Notes under the pieces: generated by a model
Told to the model about the DNA's origin: nothing
Seen by the model: only the letters and a program-made list of their open reading frames with translations
The model's database searches: none
Made by a program: the position numbers and the translations under genes
Shown here: piece after piece, positions 44,831-53,172 of the stretch
Position numbering within the stretch: the first letter of the stretch is position 1
How the letters are laid out: each line of letters opens with the position of its first letter
Assembly: GCF_034928825.1 (NCBI RefSeq)
Contig: NZ_JAYFUL010000025.1
Location: forward strand, 12,534 to 76,533
DNA from: Arcicella aquatica
Lineage (GTDB): Bacteria > Bacteroidota > Bacteroidia > Cytophagales > Spirosomataceae
Direction: 5' to 3'
Length of the DNA stretch: 64,000 nucleotides

Positions 44831-44872
44831 ACAAAAAAGCGGTCAGAAAATTAGTTTCTGGCCGTTTTTTTG
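44831..44872 (+). terminator. GCGGTCAGAAA-type hairpin terminator
   Basis: Stem of about 11 pairs, GCGGTCAGAAA with TTTCTGGCCGT (two G-T wobbles), T-run behind. The same core words occur in the hairpin at 59330-59382. Confidence 0.6.
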
Positions 44873-45013
44873 ATTTTAAAAATTCAGTTGTCTCTCTCGC
44901 TTTGGATGGTGGAATATTACTACTTAAAGTGGTGATTTTTTGCTGAGTTAAAAAAAATAAAACAAACCTATTAAATCATAGTTTAAATATTACCAAACTA
45001 AAAAAGAAAAAAG

Positions 45014-45955
45014 GTGCAATTATTTAATAGACTTCAGAAGAATCCAACTTGGCTAACGATTTTGCTAGGCTTCATTTTACTGATTTGGCAGTTTTTTGTG
45101 GTTACTTTACCCCAAAATGTTCAGATAATTTTCTTTGTATCGTTGATACTGTTAACGGGTATTCCACACGGAGCTTTAGACCATTTAATTCAAGAAGCTA
45201 CATATAAAAAACTGAATAAAAAGTATAATTTCAAAAGGTTTCTTTTAAAGTATATACTAATAATGCTAGTTTATGGAGTAGTCTGGTATTGGTTTTCTGG
45301 ATTAAGTTTATTGATTTTCTTAATTATTTCAGCATGGCATTTTGGGGAAACAGATTTGGAAAAAGCTCCCAAGAATGTTTTGATTTGGTCATTTACTAGG
45401 TTAATTTATGGATTCTACATCCTATCATTTATTCTATTGACAAACGTAAATGAAGTAGAACCAATTATTATAAAAATGGTTGGGAATCAAAGCTATTTTA
45501 TGATATGCTGGAATTTTATTGTGTTGAATGTCAGGCAGATACTTTATTTGCTGGGTTTGTCATTTACAACAATTTTTATTATCGCCCAATCAAAATATCT
45601 AATTAGTTTTGATAAATTAAGGATTGTACGTCTTTGCCTGATTCTTTTTTTATCAGCATGGTTACCGCTATTTCCTGCCTTTGCGCTTTATTTTGGGGGA
45701 TGGCACGCTTTGTGTGCTTTTGATAATATTCTTGAATACCTACAGAAAGATTATCCCACCCTTTCGTTTAAGTTGATTTATTTAAAAACCCTGCCTTTTA
45801 CATTGCTTGCAATTGCCTCTTTGTGTGCTTTTCTTTGGTATTGCAACGCCTATTTTGCATCCTTCGACCCCTTTCCTATACTATTTATATTCATTTCTCT
45901 CATCACACTACCCCATTTAATTGTTACTCATCAAATGAAAAATGACACAGAATAA
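45014..45955 (+). CDS. blh: Brp/Blh-family beta-carotene 15,15'-dioxygenase
   Basis: A 313-residue membrane protein with about seven helices; the start is GTG, since no good ATG exists upstream of the first helix. The iron-binding His motifs are TGIPHGALDHLIQE (H52, H57), SAWHFGETDLE (H109), YFGGWHALCAFDNI (H231) and LPHLIVTHQMKND (H301, H306). These are the conserved histidines of Blh/Brp enzymes. It splits beta-carotene into two retinals. The rhodopsin gene lies 116 nt downstream on the same strand, so the pair makes a complete holo-pump when beta-carotene is supplied. No carotenoid-synthesis genes are in the window. Confidence 0.9.
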   Translation: MQLFNRLQKNPTWLTILLGFILLIWQFFVVTLPQNVQIIFFVSLILLTGIPHGALDHLIQEATYKKLNKKYNFKRFLLKYILIMLVYGVVWYWFSGLSLLIFLIISAWHFGETDLEKAPKNVLIWSFTRLIYGFYILSFILLTNVNEVEPIIIKMVGNQSYFMICWNFIVLNVRQILYLLGLSFTTIFIIAQSKYLISFDKLRIVRLCLILFLSAWLPLFPAFALYFGGWHALCAFDNILEYLQKDYPTLSFKLIYLKTLPFTLLAIASLCAFLWYCNAYFASFDPFPILFIFISLITLPHLIVTHQMKNDTE

Positions 45956-46006
45956 AATTTGTTTATCTTTTTTTTGAATTTATTAAACATAATTGCGAAC
46001 ACTATG

Positions 46007-46032
46007 TTGTTGAATTGAAATAGTATAATTTC
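46007..46032 (+). promoter_or_regulatory. Candidate promoter of the rhodopsin gene
   Basis: TTGTTG at 46007-46012 and TAATTTC at 46026-46032 partly match the -33/-7 boxes of Bacteroidota. They lie about 40-65 nt before the start codon. The 116-nt gap after blh allows separate transcription. Weak match. Confidence 0.25.
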
Positions 46033-46071
46033 ATGTTTAAAAAATCCATTATAACATAAACTTTTTTTATT

Positions 46072-46830
46072 ATGAACACATTCAACATCCTCTTGAATGG
46101 TAATCTCCAAGCTGGAGATTATATCGGATTCACTTTTTTTACAGGCTATATGTCTATGTTAGCCGCCTCCATCTTTTTCATCGTTGAAAGAGGTACAGTA
46201 ACCGACAAATGGAAAACGTCATTGCTGATTTCTGCATTGATTACCTTTATTGCCTCTGTTCATTATTTTTATATGAGAGGCGTATGGTTGGAAACAGGTA
46301 CTTCACCAACTCAATTTCGTTATATCGATTGGACTTTAACCGTTCCATTGATGTGTATTGAATACTTCTTAATCTTGAAGCCGGCAGGTGCAAAAGGTGG
46401 AATGTTGGTTCGTTTATTAGCGGGTTCAATTTTAATGTTAGTTGCTGGTTACATCGGCGAGGCAATCACTCCAGAAAATAATGTAATGTGGGGAATTATC
46501 TCAACCATCGGCTGGGCAGTAATCATTTATGAAATTTATTTAGGAGAAGCTTCTAAGTTAGCTGCTAATTCAGGGAACACTGCTGTAATTGAAGGCTATA
46601 AAGTAATGAGATGGTTTACCTTGGTAGGGTGGGCAATTTATCCAATTGGATACTGTATGTTACCAGGTAATATTCTTCATGGATTAGTTGAAGGGGCTGA
46701 TTTTACCAAAAATTCACCTGTAGATTTGGCGTATAATATTGCTGATGCTATAAACAAGATCGGTTTTGGTTTAGTAGTTTATTCTATTGCTAAAAATGCT
46801 ACTGCAGCAGAGCAAGCAAAACTTGCATAG
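46072..46830 (+). CDS. Proteorhodopsin-type light-driven proton pump
   Basis: A 252-residue seven-helix microbial rhodopsin. Helix B carries HYFYMRGVW (His64, counterpart of the conserved PR His75). Helix C carries RYIDWTLTVPLMCIEYFLIL, giving primary acceptor Asp86, Thr90 and donor Glu97: the DTE set of H+ pumps. Position 94 is Met (the 105 tuning site), as in green-absorbing Bacteroidota proteorhodopsins. The Schiff-base Lys229 is in helix G (YNIADAINKIGFGLVVYSIAK). Helix E reads VMWGIISTIGWAVIIYEIY, with Gly141 at the place of bacteriorhodopsin Trp138 and xanthorhodopsin fenestration Gly156. It pumps protons outward across the inner membrane in light. It follows blh and ends at a strong terminator. 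Confidence 0.96.
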   Translation: MNTFNILLNGNLQAGDYIGFTFFTGYMSMLAASIFFIVERGTVTDKWKTSLLISALITFIASVHYFYMRGVWLETGTSPTQFRYIDWTLTVPLMCIEYFLILKPAGAKGGMLVRLLAGSILMLVAGYIGEAITPENNVMWGIISTIGWAVIIYEIYLGEASKLAANSGNTAVIEGYKVMRWFTLVGWAIYPIGYCMLPGNILHGLVEGADFTKNSPVDLAYNIADAINKIGFGLVVYSIAKNATAAEQAKLA

Positions 46831-46864
46831 TTAATTACAAAAAGAAAAAAATTGAGTAAATAGT

Positions 46865-46897
46865 AAAGGCAGGGAGTTGCGTTCCCTGCCTTTTTCT
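46865..46897 (+). terminator. Terminator of the rhodopsin gene
   Basis: 11-bp stem AAAGGCAGGGA with TCCCTGCCTTT, 7-nt loop, then TTCTATT. 35 nt after the stop codon. Confidence 0.85.
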
Positions 46898-47178
46898 ATT
46901 GAACACAATTCATAACATCCTCGAAAGAATTGTGAATTGTGTTATTAACGTACACTTTTCAAAAAATGTTTCTTTATAAGTTATTTTTTGGAATAATCTT
47001 TACAATATCCCCATTGTTCCACCTCTTTAGATATGTAACGATAAATAATCAGCATTCTCTGACTGCAAGCATCGACCAACTGGTGGTTTGTAAAACCACG
47101 GGTATGGGAGTCCAGCATCTTAGATGCGGACTAACCAGCGCAACAAACGTTAACTATTTGAATGATAGTCATTTATTT
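46898..47178. other. Intergenic region with hairpin repeat
   Basis: 281 nt without a gene; the right half is family A repeat copy 3. Open frames here are shadows of the repeat. Confidence 0.6.
47038..47141 (+). repeat. Interspersed hairpin repeat, family A copy 3
   Basis: Order of elements: ACGATAAATAATC, CTGACTGCAAGC, CCAACTGG, GTGGTTTGTAAAACCAC, then a 24-nt hairpin (47109-47132) AGTCC..GCATC-TTA-GATGC..GGACT, then AACCAGCG. It matches the minus-strand copy at 2650 and, with gaps, the copies at 48060 and 55257. Confidence 0.75.
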
Positions 47179-47913
47179 TCATTTTTTCCAGAATTGCCAC
47201 CATTTTTTCTGCTTAGCAACAATACTACCGACAACAACAACTTCGCCCAATAAATCTGTTTCAATAGGAATTACTACAAGGTCTTGAGAGATGCTTAAAT
47301 CCCTCATGTTAACTGTAGTTTCAGTTCCTTTATAACCAATAGCCATAGTAATTAATGTGATATTATCTGCTAATACAGCATCTGGTATAAGTAGTTTAAA
47401 TTGTCCTTCGCCATCAGTATTTATACCCTTATTACTTCCTTTAATCCCAATGATAGCACCCGGTATTGGTATTTTGGTATCCTTATCAACAACCTTTCCT
47501 CGCACAATATTTTTCAAACTGTCGGTAGATAACCCAACATTAGCGTTTTTTGAAAATAAAGTTAATTGATTATTTTCGATAATTTCTTTAGACGGAGTAT
47601 TGCTTTTATTCGCAAAAGAATTGCCTGTAGTACCCAACAAAATAATGCCTGCTAGTATATTATAATATCTTGCAAAGTTTGTTTGCTGTTTATAGGCAAT
47701 AGGTCTATTGAGTTGTTGTTTTGTCAAACGACCGCATACTTTACCAGAAGCTTGGTTCATTATTTCAAATATCTCTTTATCGGATAAAGCGGTAAAGTCA
47801 ATGACAGTTTTTGAGCACTGCGAGCAATATTTCCCAATATCATTTTGTGTCATTAAAGACCAATCTTGCTCACACGGGTTTTTGATGCTTAGTAGGTAAG
47901 GTTGTTTTTTCAT
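47179..47913 (-). CDS. Cys-rich/membrane protein with carboxypeptidase-regulatory-like domain
   Basis: A 244-residue protein with three parts. The N-terminal ~75 residues are cytoplasmic-like and carry four cysteines (C14, C30, C33, C60; KNPCEQDWSLM, GKYCSQCSKTVIDF, GKVCGRL), which suggest a zinc-binding fold. A membrane segment follows (YYNILAGIILLGTTGN, ~84-99). The C-terminal domain (~135-225) is a CarboxypepD_reg-like beta-sandwich: NIVRGKVVDKDTKIPIPGAIIGIKGSNKGINTDGEGQFKLLIPD, ending in LGEVVVVGSIV and the tail KKWWQFWKK. Such Cys/regulatory-like proteins are frequent in Cytophagales. Their role is not known; interaction with TonB-type receptors is one guess. Confidence 0.75.
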   Translation of the reverse strand: MKKQPYLLSIKNPCEQDWSLMTQNDIGKYCSQCSKTVIDFTALSDKEIFEIMNQASGKVCGRLTKQQLNRPIAYKQQTNFARYYNILAGIILLGTTGNSFANKSNTPSKEIIENNQLTLFSKNANVGLSTDSLKNIVRGKVVDKDTKIPIPGAIIGIKGSNKGINTDGEGQFKLLIPDAVLADNITLITMAIGYKGTETTVNMRDLSISQDLVVIPIETDLLGEVVVVGSIVAKQKKWWQFWKK

Positions 47914-48059
47914 TGCTAAGTGATGATGAGGAACTTTAATTTGTCATATTTAAGCTTGAATTTAGCAAAAAAAACACCATTGTTAACAGTTTTCATGATA
48001 ATAAGTAGGCTAAAATACTTTCGTGAAGAAAACTCTCTCGTGTGTTCTATGTTTTAAAC

Positions 48060-48140
48060 TTGGAAGGATAAATAAACCGCAGTCTTTGACAACCTAAAAC
48101 CGAGTCAGCATTTAAGATGCGGACTAACTGGCGAAGTTTG
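48060..48140 (+). repeat. Interspersed hairpin repeat, family A copy 4 (shortened)
   Basis: Carries GGATAAATAA and the hairpin AGTC..GCATTTAAGATGC..GGACT (48103-48125), then AACTGGCG. It lacks the GTGGTTTGTAAAACCAC block seen in copy 3. Confidence 0.65.
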
Positions 48141-48221
48141 TACTATAAACTATTAACTTAATTTATTAAAAAGTTTGGCAAACTTTTTGTAGGCTCTGTG
48201 ACATAGAAACGACTAACATCA

Positions 48222-48247
48222 CCCCTAAAACTAGTGAAATTTAGGGG
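48222..48247. terminator. Terminator-like hairpin CCCCTAAA/TTTAGGGG
   Basis: 8-bp stem (48222-48229 with 48240-48247), 10-nt loop. On the plus strand it is followed by GGCTATTTCTTG. No plus-strand gene precedes it. Confidence 0.4.
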
Positions 48248-48310
48248 GCTATTTCTTGATTAGACTTTTAATATATTAAATTTACTCATCACTTTAACAC
48301 AAGCATATAA

Positions 48311-50146
48311 ATGTCTTTTTTGAATAATAGCCCATTATTAAACCTTGATTATAGTATATTAGAATTTTTAGATGATAGTGTTTTTGCGATGAATGCGAAC
48401 TATGAATTTCTCGCTTTCAACCAAACATTTTCCGAACAATACAAATTATTCTTTGGTGAATATCCAAAATTAAATGAAAGAGGTTTGGGCGTTAATCATA
48501 TTATCTTTGGCAAAATAATTCAGAATACTTATGAACGAGCATTTCAAGGAGAGCATTTAGAAATAACTGAATTTGTATATAATCAATATTTAACCTTTAA
48601 AATTCAACCAGTTTTTGAAGCAAACAAAGTGAAATATATTATTGTATTGATCAAGGAATTTACCGAAACTGTAAAACTAGAGGAGATGGTTTCACAGTAT
48701 CAATCCAAATATCAATACCTAATAGATAATATAAACGACGTAATTTTTCAAACCGACTCAGTTGGCAACTGGATTTTCTTAAACAAATCTTGGACTAATA
48801 TTTTTCAATACACTATTGAAGAATCTATCAATAAGCCATTTTATCAGTTTCTTCATCCAGAAGACGTTGAAAAAAACGAACTTCTCTTTGAACCCCTTAT
48901 TAATCGTCAAAAAAGCTATTGTAAACACATCATCCGCTATTTAACAAAAGCAGGAAGTGTAAGATGGATGGAAGTTTTTGCTACATTAATCATCAATGAG
49001 CAAGACCAGATACTGGGTACATCGGGTACTTTAAAGGATATTACCAACGAAAAAAGCAATGCTCATATTTATGAATTGCTATCTAATAATATCAAAGACT
49101 TAGTGTGTATTCATAGCTTAGATGGTACATATCTTTATGTGTCGCCCTCTATCAAAGAGCTTGCAGGATATGAACCAACAGAATTAATTGGCAGAAGTCC
49201 TTACGATTTTTTTCATCCTGATGACCTCAATATTATTCAGCGAAATCATCATAAAACCTTGAATGACAATACCAATGACCTATATGCTACTTACCGTTTC
49301 TTGAAAAAAAATGGTGAATATATTTGGTTAGAGACCAACACTAGGGCATTTTTTGATGAATACGATATTGCCAATAGAATGATAACATCATCAAGGGAAA
49401 TACAAGAAAGAAAACGTGTTGAAGAAGGTATGGTGAAAGCCTTGCAGAAAGAAAAAGAGTTGAACGAAATCAAAACAAGGTTTTTGGCTATGGCATCGCA
49501 CGAGTTCAAAACGCCCTTATCTACCATTCGTTCTAGTACAGATATTATAGAAGCATATACGCTACAAATTAATGATGAGAGAATTCGCTTGATTTCTAAT
49601 CATTTGGCAGCTATTCAATCAGAAGTTACACGTCTGACAGATTTAATCAATGAAACCTTAATACTGAGCAAATTTGAAACTGAAAGATTGACAGTCCAAA
49701 AAGAAGATGTTGATTTAGTAAAACTAGTAAAATTTGTTGCTGATAGACAAAATCAACAGCAAAGAGATGGAAGGACAGTTGAACTAACCATTTATGGTAA
49801 GCCTAGGACCATTAAATTAGATGCTCAGCATTTTGTTCATATCATAGATAATTTAATTTCTAATGCTTTTAAGTATTCACTAGAGCGTCCTAACCCCAAA
49901 GTAAGCTTAATATTTGACGATGAAACGTATAAAATAACCGTTCAAGACTTCGGTATTGGCATACCGAAAATAGAACAGAAAAAGGTATTCTCTTCTTTTT
50001 TCAGAGCCAACAATACTCAAGACATTGTAGGTACTGGTTTAGGTCTATCAATCGTACAAAACATGGTAAAACTAAGTTTGGGAACTATTTCATTTGAAAG
50101 TACTGAAAATTATGGTACTGTCTTTGATATTTCCTTTCCTTACTGA
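48311..50146 (+). CDS. Cytosolic PAS-domain sensor histidine kinase
   Basis: A 611-residue kinase with no membrane segment. Three PAS-like units: ~13-115 (LDYSILEFLDDSVFAMNANYEFLAFN), ~135-245 (YLIDNINDVIFQTDSVGNWIFLNKSW, EESINKPFYQFLHPEDV) and ~255-370 (LLSNNIKDLVCIHSLDGTYLYVSPSI, IGRSPYDFFHPDD). HisKA has MASHEFKTPLSTIRSSTDII with phospho-acceptor His397. HATPase motifs are IDNLISNAFKYS (N box), VQDFGIGIPKIEQKKVF (G1) and GTGLGLSIVQNMV (G2). No LOV cysteine motif or heme-binding His is clear. It is the first of four signalling genes; the response regulator follows after 368 nt. Confidence 0.92.
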   Translation: MSFLNNSPLLNLDYSILEFLDDSVFAMNANYEFLAFNQTFSEQYKLFFGEYPKLNERGLGVNHIIFGKIIQNTYERAFQGEHLEITEFVYNQYLTFKIQPVFEANKVKYIIVLIKEFTETVKLEEMVSQYQSKYQYLIDNINDVIFQTDSVGNWIFLNKSWTNIFQYTIEESINKPFYQFLHPEDVEKNELLFEPLINRQKSYCKHIIRYLTKAGSVRWMEVFATLIINEQDQILGTSGTLKDITNEKSNAHIYELLSNNIKDLVCIHSLDGTYLYVSPSIKELAGYEPTELIGRSPYDFFHPDDLNIIQRNHHKTLNDNTNDLYATYRFLKKNGEYIWLETNTRAFFDEYDIANRMITSSREIQERKRVEEGMVKALQKEKELNEIKTRFLAMASHEFKTPLSTIRSSTDIIEAYTLQINDERIRLISNHLAAIQSEVTRLTDLINETLILSKFETERLTVQKEDVDLVKLVKFVADRQNQQQRDGRTVELTIYGKPRTIKLDAQHFVHIIDNLISNAFKYSLERPNPKVSLIFDDETYKITVQDFGIGIPKIEQKKVFSSFFRANNTQDIVGTGLGLSIVQNMVKLSLGTISFESTENYGTVFDISFPY

Positions 50147-50514
50147 ACCAAAATGCTTGCTTATCTTGATAAATTAACAATACTTTATTTTTTAGAGTAA
50201 AAACCCCTATTTTAAGGGATTGCAAAAGGTGATTTAAAAGTTTTACTTTGTAATGTCAAGTTTGAGTACTAATACCTAATCGCAAGTTTTTAAGCTCTCC
50301 GCCAAGAGCTTAAAATAATAAAAAACTTGATTTTTATGAGTAAAACTAAATTGATATGAAGTCGGGTGGATATTACTGTTAGCTTAGTTGTATTCTGAAA
50401 GCATTTAGGGTTTTAAATTATTTTGATTATTTAATAAAGCCTTAATGTATATAATGTTTCATTTTTTTTTAATCTTGCTAAAAAAAAGAAACACACCACT
50501 TATAAACGAAAGCG
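50147..50514. other. AT-rich intergenic region between kinase and regulator genes
   Basis: 368 nt, no gene. A hairpin at 50288-50315 may terminate the kinase transcript. The remainder is AT-rich promoter-like DNA. Confidence 0.55.
50288..50315. terminator. Terminator-like hairpin after the first kinase
   Basis: Perfect 11-bp stem TTTTAAGCTCT with AGAGCTTAAAA, 6-nt loop CCGCCA. No long T-run, so strength is uncertain. Confidence 0.5.
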
Positions 50515-51150
50515 ATGGATTTATTGATAGGAATCATTGAAGATGATCATAATTTAAGAGATAACATTGAAAGATTTTTCTCATTATACCCAGAAATTAA
50601 AATCATTTTTTCTGTGAATAGTATAGAGAAATTTTTACGTGAAAATAAATCAATAAGCCAAGAACCATCATTGATTTTTATTGATATAGGTCTTCCAGGA
50701 ATTTCTGGTATTGAAGGTATCGGAATTATTCGTAAAAGTTACCCTAATTCCCATATTGTGATGATAAGCGGTACTTGTAATGAAGAGACCGTTTGGCAAG
50801 CTGTAAGTGCTGGGGCAAATGGATATTTATTAAAACCACTTTCGCTCAAAAAAATTATTAAACAGATTGATATTATAAAGAATAATGGGGCATTGATTTC
50901 GCCTGAGGTTGCATCTATGTTGTTTTCGAGAATTGCACATAAAACCAAAGAAAAAGAAACAATCATTGAAGGCGTACTGACTAAAAGAGAATTGGAAGTT
51001 GTTGACTATTTACTAAAAGGACAAAGCTATAAAGAAATTGCAGACAAATTGTTTATTAGTTACTCAACAGTGAATGACCATATCAAGAAAATATATTCAA
51101 AACTAGAAATTAATTCAAAAGGAGAATTGCTGGCATTATTCATTAATTAA
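50515..51150 (+). CDS. NarL/LuxR-type response regulator
   Basis: A 211-residue regulator. Receiver domain (1-~125): acidic pocket GIIEDDHNLRDNIER, phospho-acceptor Asp57 in SLIFIDIGLPGISGIEG, switch Thr/Ser in HIVMISGTCNEETVWQA and Lys in GYLLKPLSLKKI. The LuxR-type HTH (~148-211) reads VLTKRELEVVDYLLKGQSYKEIADKLFISYSTVNDHIKKIYSKLEINSKGELLAL. It binds DNA as a phospho-dimer. It lies between two histidine kinases (368 nt and 120 nt), and probably takes phosphate from one or both. Confidence 0.93.
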   Translation: MDLLIGIIEDDHNLRDNIERFFSLYPEIKIIFSVNSIEKFLRENKSISQEPSLIFIDIGLPGISGIEGIGIIRKSYPNSHIVMISGTCNEETVWQAVSAGANGYLLKPLSLKKIIKQIDIIKNNGALISPEVASMLFSRIAHKTKEKETIIEGVLTKRELEVVDYLLKGQSYKEIADKLFISYSTVNDHIKKIYSKLEINSKGELLALFIN

Positions 51151-51270
51151 AAAAACGTATTGATATATGTATGCCTAATTTATCCTTTTGGTAGATGATA
51201 GCCCTAATATATAGCTAAAAAGTAAAGCTTATTGTGGCGATAAAAATCGCTACAAGAAAATTAGATTTCA

Positions 51271-53172
51271 ATGGTATTTATACAAAAAGACATAGCTTTA
51301 GAGCTGCATTTTATCTTGAATGAAGTTCCCTATGCAGTTTTAATAGAAGATAATCAACGAAAGTTACAGTATGTAAATCCTAGTTTTTGCAAACTATTTA
51401 GTATTCCTCTGCTACCAGAACAAATGGTAGGTTTTGATTGTGCTGTAGCCGCTGAATCTGTCGCACACCTCTTTAGAGATGCTCAAGCCTTTTTAGAAAG
51501 AATAGCAGAAATTCTTGAAAAGAAAGAGCCAGTACGACAAGAATTGCTAGAATTAGTAGATGGTAGGTTTTTCCTAAGAGACTACCTACCTATTATCAAT
51601 AATGACTTATTTGAAGGGCAAGTTTGGATTTATTATGACTATACCAAAGCTCATAGTTTAGAAATAGGGAAAAATAAATTGAAGAAATTCTATGAGAACA
51701 TCCTTTTGAATATCCCTGCCGATATAGTTGTTTTTGATAAAGAACATAGGTACTTATATGCCAATAAAACAGCCATTCAAAACCAAGAAATCAGAGAATG
51801 GATTATAGGAAAAGATGATTTTGAATATGTGAAGCTCATAGAAAAAGATATTAGTATTGCTCAAAAAAGAAGAGCGTTATTCAATCATGTAATTAATAAT
51901 AGAGAATCTAGCGAAATAATAGAAGAAACCACCACTCCTTTAGGAAAAACTCAGTATAATCTAAGAAGAATACATCCATTTTATACTGATGAAAATGAAT
52001 TAGAGTTGATTGTGGGTTATGGGATAGATGTTACTTCTATCAAAAATGCCGAGGAATTAATAAATCGTAAAGAGAAAAGTTTAGCTCAAATCACCGAGAT
52101 TTTAAATATTGCTGTAATTGTCATCGATAAAAATTTAAATGTGACTTATGCCAACTCTTCATTTGATACAACATTCGGATATAATGCTAGTGAAATAATA
52201 GGCAAAAAGATTCATGAGATTAAGATAGATTTTTTTACTGGAATTAGGGATGAAATATTGTTATCACAAAAAAAGGGTGAATGTCAAATTCATACAAGAA
52301 AGTTTCAATTTAAAGACAAATATGGTTCAAAGAAACATTTAAGTGTTTCTTGCATTCCTTCTCTTACTATTGATACGAATGAAATATTTTATGCTATCTT
52401 TTTTAGTGATGTCACTGACCAGTATTTGGCTTTCGATGAATTACAAAAGATTGTTGAAAAAGAGAAAAGACTGAATGAGCTTAAATCAGGTTTTGTAAAT
52501 ATTGTTTCGCATGAAATGCGCACACCGCTCTCTGTTATTCAATCTAGTGCACAGATTATTGAAATGTTGAGTGAAAATGATAGCCTTGATAAAGAAGCTA
52601 TTAATTTTCATACTACCAGAATTGTGAGTGAGGTAGTAGGTATGGAAAACCTAATGGAGGAACTTCTTTTAATCAGTAAAATAGAAAGTGGTAAAGTTGA
52701 TTTTAAACCTTTCCCGCAAGACTTAGAGAATTTTGTGAGGGTGATTATTCATGAAAAGTATGCTCAATTTGCGGATGGCAGACAGATGAGGGTTATCGTG
52801 AAAGGTAAAAAACAACAGGTAGCATTTGATAGAATGATGATGAATCATATTTTGAGTAATATCATCGGTAATGCTTTTAAATATTCAGAAGGTAAATCAT
52901 CACCTACTATACAACTAAACTATCGCAATAATGCTGTAAGCGTAATGGTAGTAGATGGTGGTATAGGAATACCTGAAAAAGACATGCAAAATTTATTTAA
53001 AGCCTTTTCGAGGGCTTCAAATGTAGAAGGAGTGAAAGGCACAGGTTTGGGCTTGCATGTAGTCAAATTTTTTGTTGATTTTCACAAAGCAAAAATTAAC
53101 TGTAGGTCTCAAGTCAATAAAGGAACGAGTATTTTACTTGAATTTAATTACAAACCGTATTCAAATGCCTAA
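51271..53172 (+). CDS. Cytosolic PAS-domain sensor histidine kinase
   Basis: A 633-residue kinase without membrane segments. Three PAS-like units: ~10-120 (FILNEVPYAVLIEDNQRKLQYVNPSF), ~140-265 (NILLNIPADIVVFDKEHRYLYANKTA) and ~275-395 (EILNIAVIVIDKNLNVTYANSSFDTTFGYNASEIIGKKIH). HisKA: IVSHEMRTPLSVIQSSAQII with His414. HATPase: LSNIIGNAFKYSE, MVVDGGIGIPEKDMQNLF and GVKGTGLGLHVVKFFVDF. Close in design to the kinase at 48.3 kb. Its end overlaps the next gene by 8 bp, so the two are translationally coupled. Confidence 0.93.
   Translation: MVFIQKDIALELHFILNEVPYAVLIEDNQRKLQYVNPSFCKLFSIPLLPEQMVGFDCAVAAESVAHLFRDAQAFLERIAEILEKKEPVRQELLELVDGRFFLRDYLPIINNDLFEGQVWIYYDYTKAHSLEIGKNKLKKFYENILLNIPADIVVFDKEHRYLYANKTAIQNQEIREWIIGKDDFEYVKLIEKDISIAQKRRALFNHVINNRESSEIIEETTTPLGKTQYNLRRIHPFYTDENELELIVGYGIDVTSIKNAEELINRKEKSLAQITEILNIAVIVIDKNLNVTYANSSFDTTFGYNASEIIGKKIHEIKIDFFTGIRDEILLSQKKGECQIHTRKFQFKDKYGSKKHLSVSCIPSLTIDTNEIFYAIFFSDVTDQYLAFDELQKIVEKEKRLNELKSGFVNIVSHEMRTPLSVIQSSAQIIEMLSENDSLDKEAINFHTTRIVSEVVGMENLMEELLLISKIESGKVDFKPFPQDLENFVRVIIHEKYAQFADGRQMRVIVKGKKQQVAFDRMMMNHILSNIIGNAFKYSEGKSSPTIQLNYRNNAVSVMVVDGGIGIPEKDMQNLFKAFSRASNVEGVKGTGLGLHVVKFFVDFHKAKINCRSQVNKGTSILLEFNYKPYSNA

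Larger units (their letters stand above)
44584..45013. other. Intergenic region with two terminators
   Basis: 430 nt holding a strong terminator at 44622-44673 and a second hairpin at 44831-44872. The open frame crossing both is not counted. The last ~140 nt are AT-rich and precede the blh gene. Confidence 0.65.
47914..48310. other. Intergenic region with hairpin repeat and terminator-like hairpin
   Basis: 397 nt with family A repeat copy 4 (48060-48140) and a C-rich/G-rich hairpin at 48222-48247. It separates the minus-strand Cys-rich gene from the histidine kinase cluster and must hold both promoters. Confidence 0.6.

Noticed and set aside
44667..44873. 68-codon open frame
   Set aside because: It begins inside one terminator and ends inside another hairpin.
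46939..47253. 104-codon open frame after the rhodopsin gene
   Set aside because: It crosses the family A repeat and runs into the coding region of the convergent Cys-rich gene.
47038..48140. Possible CRISPR-like array
   Set aside because: Only two copies about 1 kb apart, with genes between, no regular spacers and no cas genes.
48311..53172. Light-sensing LOV domains in the two kinases
   Set aside because: No NCRFLQ-type photoactive cysteine motif is visible in any of the six PAS-like units, and no BLUF or phytochrome signature.
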